Positions 1 through 7,811 of a stretch of 64,000 nt of DNA are shown here, piece by piece. The stretch covers positions 744,001-808,000 of the forward strand of contig NZ_FBXK01000005.1 of assembly GCF_900013425.1 (NCBI RefSeq), in the 5' to 3' direction. Origin of the DNA: Sphingobium sp. Z007 (lineage in GTDB: Bacteria; Pseudomonadota; Alphaproteobacteria; Sphingomonadales; Sphingomonadaceae). The position numbers and the translations under genes were made by a program. Numbering within the stretch: the stretch's first letter is position 1; the number at the start of each line of letters is the position of its first letter. Under the pieces are notes generated by a model. The model was not told the DNA's origin. It saw only the letters and a program-made list of their open reading frames with translations, and made no database searches.

Positions 1-2
1 GC

Positions 3-989
3 GCGGGCGGGGCGCTGCCGGCTGGGGCGTCTTCGGGCGCGATCGTGCGGCAGCTGGATGCGCCGCATGGCGCGACGACGCTGATGCTGGCGGACCTGCC
101 GCAGATCCAGGACGGGGCGGCGAGCGCGCCGTTGCTGGTTGCGGCGGCGAGCGGGGGCGAAGGCTGGCGCAGCGCGGCGTTGTTCGTGATGAGCGAGAGC
201 GGGGAGGCGGCGCCCATCGGGCGCGCCGCGCCGCGGGCGGTGATGGGGGTTACCGCTGCTGCGCTGCCGAGCGGGAGCGCGACATTGATCGATCGGCGGC
301 ATGATGTGCTGGTGACATTGCTGGCGGCGGACATGGACCTGGGCGGGGCGGACGAGGCGGGGTTTGCGCAGGGGCGGAACCTGTGCCTGGTGGGGCGCGA
401 GCTGGTGCAGTTCGAGACGGCGGTGCGGACCGGTCCGGCCAGCTATCGGCTGGGCGGGCTGCGCCGGGGGGTGCGCGGCACTGAATGGGCGATGGACGGG
501 CATGGGGCGGGCGAGCCGTTCCTGCTGATCGAGGAGGAGCGGCTGGTCCAGCCGCTGGCGGCGCTGGGCACGGTGGGCGAGGTCGGTGCGACGCTGCGGC
601 TGGCGGCGGTCGGGCTGGGCGATGTCGAGCCGGTGGACGCGACGATGACGATCAGTGGCGAGGCGCTGATGCCGCCGTCGCCGGTCCACTTGAGGGCGCG
701 GGCGTTGGATGGCGGGCAGGCGTTCGGCTGGGTCCGGCGCAGCCGGGCGGGGTGGCGGTGGAGCAATGGCGGGGACGCGCCTTTGGGCGAGGAGGCGGAG
801 CGCTATCGCATCACGGTGCTGGATGGCGCGCGCGTGGTGCGCAGCGCAGACAGTGGCGCGCCGGATTGGGTCTATCCGGCGGCGATGATTGCAGCGGACG
901 GGACCGCAGGCCAGCCATTGGTTGCGGAAGTGCGTCAGTTGGGGACGTTGGCGCTGGGGCGCGCTGCGCGGATCGCGTTCACCGCCTGA
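3..989 (+). CDS. GTA/phage host-specificity tail protein, 3' part
   Basis: The reading frame is open from the left edge (an internal GTG lies at 45), so this is the C-terminal part of a longer gene. In the translated fragment, the segment with 'PPSPVHLRA' followed by 'GWVRRSR' and 'EEAERYRI' is characteristic of the C-terminal region of the gene-transfer-agent host-specificity/tail protein (the large TIM-barrel-containing baseplate protein, gp15 of the Rhodobacter GTA). That protein sits at the tail tip and contacts the recipient cell. The family normally exceeds 1000 residues, so most of it lies outside the window. A DUF2793 gene follows after 32 bp, as is common at the end of sphingomonad GTA clusters. 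Whether the cluster is a GTA or a prophage remnant cannot be judged from this end piece. Confidence 0.8.
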   Translation, partial: AGGALPAGASSGAIVRQLDAPHGATTLMLADLPQIQDGAASAPLLVAAASGGEGWRSAALFVMSESGEAAPIGRAAPRAVMGVTAAALPSGSATLIDRRHDVLVTLLAADMDLGGADEAGFAQGRNLCLVGRELVQFETAVRTGPASYRLGGLRRGVRGTEWAMDGHGAGEPFLLIEEERLVQPLAALGTVGEVGATLRLAAVGLGDVEPVDATMTISGEALMPPSPVHLRARALDGGQAFGWVRRSRAGWRWSNGGDAPLGEEAERYRITVLDGARVVRSADSGAPDWVYPAAMIAADGTAGQPLVAEVRQLGTLALGRAARIAFTA

Positions 990-1021
990 CGGCATCAGGA
1001 ACGAAACGAGGAGGACGAGAT

Positions 1022-1519
1022 ATGGACGAAACGCCGCGTTGGGCGCTGCCGCTGCTGTTTGCAGGACAGGCGCAGAAGGAAATCTTTCACAACGAAGCGT
1101 TGATGCTGGTCGACGCCTTGTTGCACGGGCGCGTGGAGAGCGCCGATCTGAGCGCCCCGCCGGGCGCGCCGACGGAGGGGCAATGCTGGATCGTGGCTGC
1201 CGGCGCATCGGGCGCGTGGACGGGGCAGGTGGACGCGGTGGCGCTGTGGACTGCGGGGGGATGGCGATTTATCGCGGCGCGCACGGGGTTAAGGGTTGTC
1301 GTGGCCGACCGCAATCATGCCCTTTTCTACGATGGGACAATATGGCGGGCCGATGTGATCCGCAGCGACGGCGTCTATCTGGACGAGCAGCGAGTGGTGG
1401 GAATGCGCAGGGCGGCTATCGCGACGCCGAGTGGGGGGAGCGTGATTGACGTGGAAGCCCGCTCTACGCTCGCCGACGTTCTGGCAGCCTTGCGCGGGCA
1501 TGGGCTGATTGCCAGCTAA
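1022..1519 (+). CDS. DUF2793 domain protein (GTA/phage-associated)
   Basis: 165 residues. The start ATG follows a purine-rich GAGGAGGACGAG stretch that serves as ribosome binding site. The N-terminus, with 'LPLLFAGQAQKE' and then 'FHNEALMLVDALL', is the hallmark of DUF2793, a family found in alphaproteobacterial gene-transfer-agent and prophage tail clusters. The central 'APPGAPTEGQCWIVAAGASG' segment also fits. The molecular role is not established; the position directly after the host-specificity protein suggests an accessory tail or fibre component. It is the last gene of the module, and the next gene is an unrelated porin with its own promoter region. Confidence 0.8.
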   Translation: MDETPRWALPLLFAGQAQKEIFHNEALMLVDALLHGRVESADLSAPPGAPTEGQCWIVAAGASGAWTGQVDAVALWTAGGWRFIAARTGLRVVVADRNHALFYDGTIWRADVIRSDGVYLDEQRVVGMRRAAIATPSGGSVIDVEARSTLADVLAALRGHGLIAS

Positions 1520-1721
1520 TATTACGGGCCTGTGCATTTCTTGTTGCAGGCGTGCGTCGTTAGTCTAGAATTCCTCCACATTAGCCTGATAAAGCTATGA
1601 AAGCCGGGTTAGTGCGTTATTTTTGCAACGGTTTCACTAATTGTGGACTTGCCATGAAACCTTCTTGCGAATACAGGGTTTCAGCAGTCCTTCGTGACAC
1701 TCTTGAAAGGGGAATTTTTAT

Positions 1722-2792
1722 ATGCGGAAGCTAGCCCTCGCGGCCGCGCTCGCCACCACCGTACTGGCCACTCCGGCCATGGCGCGTGACAATAGCTGGT
1801 ATGTCGGCGTCGACGCCGGCGTCCTGCTCGTCGAAGACCAGGATCTCACCTTCTCTGCTGTCCCTGCCGGCGGCTCGGTCGTTCCCTCGATCGACTACCA
1901 TAAGGGTTATGATTTCGACGCCAACATCGGCTATGATTTCGGCGGCTTCCGCCTGGAGGCCGAAGCGGCCTACAAGCGCGCCAAGATCGACCTCGACAAG
2001 ACCGGCTTCGGCGGCGCGGCCTCGGCTCTGTCGTTCATGCTGAACGGCCTGCTCGACTTCGGTCCCGATGATGGCCTGCAGGGCTTCGTCGGCGGCGGCG
2101 TCGGCGTGTCGCGCGGCAAGCTGGCTTCGGACATCGTGAACGACAGCGACACTGGCTTCGCCTGGCAGGCGATCGCTGGCGTTCGCTACCCGGTCACCAG
2201 CAATGTCGATGTCTCGCTGAAATATCGCTTCTTCAACCAGGACGATATCAAGCTGATCCCGGCTTACACGACCGCCTTTGGCGTTGCGGGTTCGACCGCC
2301 GACACCAAGCTGCGTACGCACAGCCTGCTGCTCGGTCTGACCTACAACTTCGGTGGCGAACCGGCTGCTCCGCCGCCGCCCCCGCCGCCGCCCCCGCCGC
2401 CTCCTCCGCCTCCTCCGCCCCCGCCGCCGCCGGTTGCCGAATGCAACCCTGGCCCGTACATCGTGTTCTTCGAATGGGACAAGTCGGACATCACGCCTGA
2501 TGCCGCCACCATCCTGGACAACGCGGTTTCGGCCTACAGCAGCTGCGGTAGCGCTCAGGTCATGCTGGCCGGTCACGCTGACCGTTCGGGTGCCGCTTCC
2601 TACAACGTCGGCCTCTCGCAGCGCCGCGCTGACTCGACCAAGGCCTATCTGGCCTCGAAGGGTATCCCTGATGGTGTCATCACCACCCAGGCCTTCGGTG
2701 AATCGAAGCCGCGTGTCGACACCGCGGACGGCGTTCGCGAAGTCCAGAACCGTCGCGTGGAAATCAGCTACGGTCCGGGTTCGGGCATGTAA
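1722..2792 (+). CDS. OmpA-family outer membrane protein with polyproline hinge
   Basis: 356 residues. A Sec signal peptide (residues 1-21, ending 'TPAMA') is followed by an eight-stranded beta-barrel domain (about 25-212), then an uninterrupted run of 21 prolines (217-237), then an OmpA-type peptidoglycan-binding domain (about 245-350) with 'GHADRSGAASYN' and 'LSQRRADS'. Two cysteines (241, 273) may form a disulfide in that domain. The protein would anchor the outer membrane to the cell wall. The start follows AAAGGGG at good spacing and a strong terminator follows the stop, so it is monocistronic. The proline hinge is typical of sphingomonad OmpA proteins. A 357-codon antisense frame is a composition shadow. 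Confidence 0.93.
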   Translation: MRKLALAAALATTVLATPAMARDNSWYVGVDAGVLLVEDQDLTFSAVPAGGSVVPSIDYHKGYDFDANIGYDFGGFRLEAEAAYKRAKIDLDKTGFGGAASALSFMLNGLLDFGPDDGLQGFVGGGVGVSRGKLASDIVNDSDTGFAWQAIAGVRYPVTSNVDVSLKYRFFNQDDIKLIPAYTTAFGVAGSTADTKLRTHSLLLGLTYNFGGEPAAPPPPPPPPPPPPPPPPPPPPPVAECNPGPYIVFFEWDKSDITPDAATILDNAVSAYSSCGSAQVMLAGHADRSGAASYNVGLSQRRADSTKAYLASKGIPDGVITTQAFGESKPRVDTADGVREVQNRRVEISYGPGSGM

Positions 2793-2826
2793 GCCGATCT
2801 CCATTCCCCGGAATGGAAACAGAATG

Positions 2827-2857
2827 GGGGCTGGTCGCAGGACCAGCCCCTTTTTCT
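2827..2857 (+). terminator. Rho-independent terminator of the OmpA-like gene
   Basis: A 10-bp perfect GC-rich stem (GGGGCTGGTC / GACCAGCCCC) with a 4-nt loop is followed by TTTTTCTTT, 34 bp after the stop codon of the porin gene. Confidence 0.9.
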
Positions 2858-2859
2858 TT

Positions 2860-3265
2860 GCCTGGCGGGTTGGGAGGCAGAGGCGACCTGAGCCATGGGC
2901 CGTCGTTCAGTCGCCAAAGTGACGACAAGATCACCGAAGGGTTTGGCTAGCCTGTCGCTTCACGCATGGTGCGGCCAAACCTCGGATGATTGCCCCCCCG
3001 GCGCTACTTCTCAACGCGGCCCACACGCTTCCTCCCACTCTATAATCGGCATCACGCGGCTCGCGGTGTTGACGATCTGCCATATCGGCATCATGCGCTG
3101 CCGATATGCAGCAGGCAATCCGGGCGTAGCAAGAACCCAAACGCCAATATCTCGCGGGCTTCTTGCGAAGACTTATCAAAAAGCAATGACAAATCGGTGC
3201 GGATGAGCAACAAAAAGGCTCCAGTGGCGTTAGCGTTGTATCTTGCCCTTTCCTGGGAGCTATCC
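2860..3265. other. Intergenic stretch without recognisable gene
   Basis: About 400 bp between the porin terminator and sodC. Short frames on both strands show no family resemblance and lack convincing ribosome binding sites. It presumably contains the sodC promoter. I see no tRNA fold or repeat of the kinds found elsewhere in the window. Confidence 0.5.
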
Positions 3266-3802
3266 ATGAAAATTCTTCCGATTCTCACCGCCTTGCCGAT
3301 CGTCATGGCCGCGGCTGCCTGCGCCACCACATCGGCCACGCCGAGCGCCGCGCCGACCGCGTCCGCCAAGCTGGCGGCCGCCGATGGATCGGCGCGCGGA
3401 ACGGTGACCGTGACCCAGGCGGCCGACGGCTTGCATGTCGTGGTCAAGGCGATGGGGCTGACCCCCGGCATCCATGCCGTGCATGTCCACACGACCGGCC
3501 AGTGCGCCGCGCCCGACTTCACCAGCGCCGGCGGCCATTGGAATCCGACTGCGCGCAAACATGGCAAGGACAATCCTGCCGGCATGCATATGGGCGACAT
3601 GCCCAATATGACGGTTGGGTCGGATGGCACGGGCGCAATCGAATATCATATCGCCAACGCCGGGATCAGTGATGGCGCGACGCCGCTGCTCGACACCGAT
3701 GGCGCGGCGGTGGTGGTTCACGCCCAGGCCGACGACAATGTCAGCGATCCGGCCGGCAATGCCGGTGGGCGCGTGGCATGTGGGGTATTGGCTGCGGGTT
3801 GA
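3266..3802 (+). CDS. sodC: Superoxide dismutase [Cu-Zn], lipoprotein
   Basis: 178 residues. The chosen ATG gives a lipoprotein signal peptide with a lipobox-like 'AAAC' (Cys19); the longer frame upstream has no signal. The copper/zinc ligands are visible: HVH at 73-75, His91 in 'GGHWNP', His100, His108, Asp111 and His152. Cys80 and Cys172 make the conserved disulfide ('RVACGVL'). The enzyme converts superoxide to oxygen and hydrogen peroxide in the periplasm or at the membrane. It stands alone, with a hairpin/T-run about 110 bp downstream. Confidence 0.93.
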   Translation: MKILPILTALPIVMAAAACATTSATPSAAPTASAKLAAADGSARGTVTVTQAADGLHVVVKAMGLTPGIHAVHVHTTGQCAAPDFTSAGGHWNPTARKHGKDNPAGMHMGDMPNMTVGSDGTGAIEYHIANAGISDGATPLLDTDGAAVVVHAQADDNVSDPAGNAGGRVACGVLAAG

Positions 3803-3907
3803 CCGTTATTCAAGCGACAGGTCACGCTGCTCATAGCTTAGGGTGTAGCGCGCCTTATGGGTGTGGCGCGCCCCCGCTTCGCTTGCATGTCCTCGCTCTC
3901 GTTACAG

Positions 3908-3939
3908 GCGCTCCGTTCCCGTGGGTTCGGAGCGCTTTT
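3908..3939 (+). terminator. Likely terminator downstream of sodC
   Basis: An 8-bp stem GCGCTCCG / CGGAGCGC with a 12-nt loop is followed by TTTT. It lies between sodC and the convergent thpR gene. Confidence 0.6.
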
Positions 3940-3953
3940 GCAATGGGGAGTCG

Positions 3954-4511
3954 TCACTCCAGCAAGGGTCGCACCGCGCCATCGGCATCATAATCGGCGA
4001 TGGCGTGATAAATCGCGCCGTGCTGACCCAGCCGACTTTCGAACAGGGTGAAGCGATCGACTCGGAACGGCGCGCCGGCCAGAGGGGCATGGCGCGATAG
4101 AAAGGAATCGACCAGCCCCCCCGTTCGGCCGAAACGGGCAAGGGTGACATGGGGCAGATAGGCCCGGCTTTCCGGCGGCATGCCAACGGAAACGCAGGCA
4201 CGGTCGATTTTGCGATGCAGGGCCGCCAGCGGATCGCGCGGTTTCACGCCGGCCCAGAGCGTATCGATCACGCCCCTGCGGTCGAACGCGCCGACGCCCG
4301 ACAGTTGCACGTCCAACGGGGTGAAGCGGATTTTGGCCAGGGCGTGGGCGATGTCATTGGCGCGATGGCGATCGACTTCTCCGATGAAGCGCAGTGTGAG
4401 GTGCAGTTGATCGTCGGTTTGCCAGCGCGCGCCCTGGACGCCATCCATGAGCGACAGGAGATATGCGCGCTGATCGGCGGGCGGACGGACGGCGGCGAAC
4501 AGGCGGTGCAT
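3954..4511 (-). CDS. thpR: RNA 2',3'-cyclic phosphodiesterase (2H family)
   Basis: 185 residues. Two HxTx motifs, 'HLTL' near residue 40 and 'HVTL' near 124, define the 2H phosphoesterase fold. The start 'HRLFAAVRPP' is the usual N-terminus of ThpR/LigT proteins, which is why the internal ATG at 4511 is preferred to the 32-residue extension. The family hydrolyses RNA 2',3'-cyclic phosphates in vitro; the physiological substrate is not settled. It is convergent with sodC and divergent from the Bax inhibitor-like gene. Confidence 0.88.
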   Translation of the reverse strand: MHRLFAAVRPPADQRAYLLSLMDGVQGARWQTDDQLHLTLRFIGEVDRHRANDIAHALAKIRFTPLDVQLSGVGAFDRRGVIDTLWAGVKPRDPLAALHRKIDRACVSVGMPPESRAYLPHVTLARFGRTGGLVDSFLSRHAPLAGAPFRVDRFTLFESRLGQHGAIYHAIADYDADGAVRPLLE

Positions 4512-4634
4512 GGGCCGGATATAGGGCGATCGATGCGATACGTCACCGATATTGCCGGTTTGGCTTGAATCATGCGGTCGATGCGCCGATAATAGATATA
4601 CCGGCAAGACATGCCGGTGAAGGAGACGATTTTC

Positions 4635-5369
4635 ATGGCCAACTGGTCCGACCCCCGTTCCGATATTGCAGGCTTTGGCGGCGCCACCGCCGCGCGCGGT
4701 GCGGCGTTCGACGCCGGGCTGCGCAGCTATATGCTGTCGGTCTATAATTATATGGCGAGCGGCGTGCTGCTGACGGGCGTCGTCGCGCTGCTGTTCGCAT
4801 CGAGCGGGATGGCGGCTTCGGTGTTCACCGGCCCCGGCATCCTGAAATATATTGTGATGTTCGCGCCGCTCCTCTTCGTCATGGTGCTGAGCTTTGGCAT
4901 CAATCGCCTGTCCACTGTGGCGGCGCAGGGGCTATTTTGGGCCTATGCGGCGGTGATGGGCGTGTCGCTGTCCTACATCTTCCTGGCCTATACCGGCACG
5001 TCGATCGCGCAGACCTTCTTCGCGACCGCGGCGGCCTTTGCAGGTCTCAGCCTGTGGGGCTACACCACCAAGAAGGATCTGTCGGGTTTCGGCACCTTCC
5101 TGATCATGGGCGTTGTCGGCCTGCTGGTGGCGAGCCTGATCAACATCTTCATGAAGTCCAACGCGATGAGCCTGGTCATCAGCGGCGTCGGCGTGCTGCT
5201 GTTCGCGGGCCTGACCGCCTATGACACGCAGAAGATCAAGAGCATCTATGCCCAGGTCGCGGGCACGGACATGATGGGCAAGTCGGTGGTGATGGGAGCG
5301 CTGAACCTCTATCTCGACTTCATCAACATGTTCATGTTCCTGCTGCGCCTGTTTGGCGATCGTCGCTGA
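4635..5369 (+). CDS. Bax inhibitor-1/YccA family inner membrane protein
   Basis: 244 residues. The ATG at 4635 is preferred because AGGAGA ends 8 bp upstream. After a soluble N-terminus of about 30 residues there are about seven hydrophobic segments, and near the C-terminus 'GLTAYDTQKIK' gives the conserved aspartate region of Bax1-I proteins. Bacterial homologues are pH-sensitive calcium leak channels or interact with the FtsH protease; which applies here is not shown by sequence. A strong terminator follows the stop by 27 bp, so it is monocistronic. Confidence 0.92.
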   Translation: MANWSDPRSDIAGFGGATAARGAAFDAGLRSYMLSVYNYMASGVLLTGVVALLFASSGMAASVFTGPGILKYIVMFAPLLFVMVLSFGINRLSTVAAQGLFWAYAAVMGVSLSYIFLAYTGTSIAQTFFATAAAFAGLSLWGYTTKKDLSGFGTFLIMGVVGLLVASLINIFMKSNAMSLVISGVGVLLFAGLTAYDTQKIKSIYAQVAGTDMMGKSVVMGALNLYLDFINMFMFLLRLFGDRR

Positions 5370-5395
5370 TCGCAGCGGTTTGAGGATTAAGGGAA

Positions 5396-5426
5396 GGCCC
5401 GGCGGAGTGATCCGCCGGGCCTTTTT
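5396..5426 (+). terminator. Rho-independent terminator of the Bax inhibitor-like gene
   Basis: An 11-bp perfect stem GGCCCGGCGGA / TCCGCCGGGCC with a GTGA loop is followed by five Ts. Confidence 0.93.
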
Positions 5427-5441
5427 GTATGTGAGACAAGG

Positions 5442-5518
5442 TCCGTTCATTTCGAGCGCAGTTGAGCAAGGCATGGGAAGCAACTGCCGCTTTTACGACT
5501 GCGCTCGAAGCGAACGGA
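5442..5518. repeat. Dispersed 3'-end palindromic repeat, copy 1
   Basis: Imperfect inverted repeat with outer ends TCCGTTC and GAACGGA and inner arms TTCGAGCGCAGT / ACTGCGCTCGAA. It lies between the terminator of the Bax inhibitor-like gene (stop at 5369) and the 3' end of the convergent GST gene. Same family as copies at 12739, 19658, 26784, 30533, 44757 and 54711. Confidence 0.85.
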
Positions 5519-5526
5519 GGAGTGGC

Positions 5527-6156
5527 TCAGTCCTGTTTCTGCATCGCAGCGATGAGTGCACCGTCTAATTCTTTCTGCCGCTTATAGGCGGGGCGGTCGC
5601 GCAGGCGCGCCGCATAGGTTTCGAAGGCGGGAAGGCTGGGAATCGACTGGAAGCTGAGGCCCCAATCTATTTGCGAGCCGACATAGACGTCGGCGGCGGT
5701 GAACTGGTCGCCGCAGATCCACGCGTCACCTGCGACGGCCGTTTCGAGCGCAGCGATCGTGTCTTCGAACGTGCCATAGCCAGCCGTGCGTTCCCGACCT
5801 TCCGGCAGGATGAAGCCCATCGCCTTGTTGGTCACGGCGGCCTCGACCGGGCCGGCGGCGAAGAAGAGCCAGCGATAATAGGCATGGCGCTGGTCGAGCG
5901 CTGGGGCGAGGTTGGCGGACGGAAAGGCGTCCGCCAGATAGGCGCAGATGGCGGGGCATTCGGTCACGACCCGGCCTTCATGGACGATGGCGGGCACCTT
6001 GCCCATGGGATTGATGGCCAGATAGTCGGGTGTTTTCATGCCAGTGGCGTAATCGAGAACGACCGTCTCATAGGGGGTGCCGACCTCCTCCAGCATCCAG
6101 CGGGCGATCTGCCCGCGCGACATGGGGTTGGTGTAGAGGGTGAGGTTAGAGGGCAT
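5527..6156 (-). CDS. Glutathione S-transferase family protein
   Basis: 209 residues. An N-terminal thioredoxin-like domain with 'NPMSRGQIARWMLEE' and the cis-proline 'KVPAIV' followed by 'TECPAICAYLA' is the glutathione site. The C-terminal all-helical domain holds 'FTAADVYVGS', the capping-box region. The start has a strong AAGGAGAG site 6 bp upstream. Enzymes of this class conjugate glutathione to electrophiles or act as disulfide or peroxide reductases; the substrate cannot be told. It is transcribed alone. Confidence 0.9.
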   Translation of the reverse strand: MPSNLTLYTNPMSRGQIARWMLEEVGTPYETVVLDYATGMKTPDYLAINPMGKVPAIVHEGRVVTECPAICAYLADAFPSANLAPALDQRHAYYRWLFFAAGPVEAAVTNKAMGFILPEGRERTAGYGTFEDTIAALETAVAGDAWICGDQFTAADVYVGSQIDWGLSFQSIPSLPAFETYAARLRDRPAYKRQKELDGALIAAMQKQD

Positions 6157-6545
6157 GGGCTTCTCTCCTTAAATCGAGGTGGCGAAGGTGGCGCAGCCGG
6201 AGCGCTGAAGCCACCCTCTTTCACGATCAGCGATGCTATGCCTCTGTCCGTGCGTTCCAAGCAAGGGCCGAGCGAGCTGAGGACGAACGATGCTTCGGCA
6301 GTTCGAGCGGCGATGCGGGGCAAACGGACGCGCATATTAATAGAGATCGAGGGTTCTATCGGTAAGGGACGATATCTTTGATTTTTCGACGAAATTGCAA
6401 ATGCCATTTTTAATATATTGAGATCGTAACGTATAAGACGCAATAATCGTGAAATGAAGCTCTGGGTAGCAAGAAGAGAATAATAAAAAGCATAATATGC
6501 TTGAATTATACTCGTCATATAAGTGCAACCGCAGGAGTTTTATTC
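6157..6545. other. Intergenic region, partly A+T-rich, upstream of urcA-like gene
   Basis: 389 bp between divergent genes. The half nearest the UrcA gene (about 6380-6545) is markedly A+T-rich compared with its surroundings and probably contains the promoter. No RNA gene or repeat is recognised. Confidence 0.5.
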
Positions 6546-6908
6546 ATGTATAATATTGGCAAGAAAGCTATCATTCTGGCCGCTCTTCTGTCTTCAATGA
6601 CCGGGGCCGTCGCCTTCGCCGGGACGGGCGAGCGGATCGAGGTCCGCCATGACGTTAATATCGCCGGACTGGACCTGACATCCGCACATGGCAGGACGCT
6701 GCTCGACCAGCGCATCCGCGGGGCGGTTCGCGCCATTTGCGGTCGGACCGTGGGGCGTGACCTCTATGCAACGATGGACCAGCGGCGCTGTACGCGCGAT
6801 GCCTTTGCCTCCACGATGCCGCAGATCGAACTCGCCGTCGCTAAAGCCCGGAACGAGCGTTATGCTGGCGATCCGGCCAAGGTTGCGGCGGTGACGATCA
6901 AGCGCTGA
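6546..6908 (+). CDS. UrcA family exported protein
   Basis: 120 residues. The ATG at 6546 follows CAGGAG at proper spacing; an earlier TTG at 6501 would break the signal peptide. A hydrophobic signal (about residues 5-24, ending 'AVAFA') precedes a mature part with 'VRHDVNIAGLDLTSAHG' and two cysteines ('ICGRT' and 'RRCTRDAF'). That pattern (Y/H-D-L-x2 with a helical core and a Cys pair) is the UrcA family of periplasmic proteins common in sphingomonads and caulobacters. The function is unknown. Confidence 0.88.
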   Translation: MYNIGKKAIILAALLSSMTGAVAFAGTGERIEVRHDVNIAGLDLTSAHGRTLLDQRIRGAVRAICGRTVGRDLYATMDQRRCTRDAFASTMPQIELAVAKARNERYAGDPAKVAAVTIKR

Positions 6909-6934
6909 CCGATTTCACCGACCGATACGGAAAG

Positions 6935-6956
6935 GGCGGCAGCGATGCCGCCTTTT
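6935..6956 (+). terminator. Terminator of the UrcA gene
   Basis: Stem GGCGGCA / TGCCGCC with a 4-nt loop followed by TTTT, 27 bp after the stop. It abuts the stop codon of the convergent hydrolase and could serve both. Confidence 0.8.
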
Positions 6957-7618
6957 CTACATGCGGCGGAAACCGCCATCTTTTAGGAAATGCGCGACCT
7001 GATCGACGACAAGGCGGGCGTATATCATTGCGGTGTGGGCAACGGGTAGAACGAGATGATCGGTTTGGCCAGGCAGGTATGTGGCGGCGACGCTAACCTT
7101 GCCATCATTGGGGGCGCGAAAGACGAGGTTTGAGACAGCGCCAATCGCCGGGCGGTTGCCGGCGATGATACCGATGGGATGGTCGATGGCGCCAAGCAGT
7201 ATCTGCGTTGCGGCGTTGCGTCGGGTGCGCAGGAGCGGGCCGGCGTGGTTGAGGATAGGGCGGTCGAGGCGCAGGCGGTAGAGCAGGTCGGCCAGTTCGC
7301 TGCCGCCGTTGGGTGTACCGAGCATGACGACGCGGCCGAGATGGGCGGGGCGATGGCGGCGAGATAGGCGCGCAGCAGAAGCCCGCCCATCGAGTGGCCG
7401 ACGCAATGGAGGCGCTGGGCGTTGTAGGCAGGGGCTGCGGTGATCCGCTGATGCAGATGGTCTAACACGCGGTCGATCGGCCAGCGCCAGCTAGGATAGC
7501 CTATGTTTGCGACGTCAAAGCCCGCGGTGCGCAAGCGGCGGGCGAGCAGGGCGGTCTGGAGCGGGTGGCCGCCGAATCCGTGGAGGAGGATGATGGATTC
7601 GGTCCACTGGGTAGTCAT
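6957..7618 (-). pseudogene. Alpha/beta hydrolase (lipase-like), interrupted by a frameshift
   Basis: The N-terminal half ('SIILLHGFGGHPLQT' and the nucleophile elbow 'VGHSMGGLLLRAYLAAI') is in the frame starting at 7618. The C-terminal half ('LGRVVMLGTPNGGSELADLL' through 'HTAMIYARLVVDQVAHFL') is in another frame ending at 6957. The two join at about 7347-7350, a run of four G on the plus strand (CCCC on the coding strand). One extra base there would restore a continuous protein of about 220 residues with Ser, Asp and His in order. The family (serine hydrolases with a GHSMGG elbow) acts on esters of unknown identity. This is either a true pseudogene or a one-base assembly error. Confidence 0.85.
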
Positions 7619-7758
7619 GGGGTTGGCTTCATTTTCTAGTGTGCCGGCGAAAGCTGGAGCGCGGTGCGGTGAGCGGTGTTCCCCGTCATCCAGCCGCGCC
7701 TAGCCAGCAAGCTGTCGAGGCTGCGTATCCTGCCCCCCGAGGGGAGAAGGGTGTTCAT

Positions 7759-7790
7759 AAAGAAAGGGCGGCCTTTGCGGGCCGCCCTTT
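7759..7790 (-). terminator. Terminator of clpA (minus strand)
   Basis: An 11-bp stem AAAGGGCGGCC / GGCCGCCCTTT with a 6-nt loop. On the minus strand it is followed by CTTTAT, 22 bp downstream of the clpA stop. Confidence 0.88.
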
Positions 7791-7811
7791 GCGTATTTTC
7801 CGGCAAAGCGC

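Noticed and set aside
1731-2804. 357-codon minus-strand frame over the OmpA-like gene
   Set aside because: Arg/Val-rich mirror of a high-GC gene with no family resemblance; the plus strand has signal peptide, barrel and OmpA domain.
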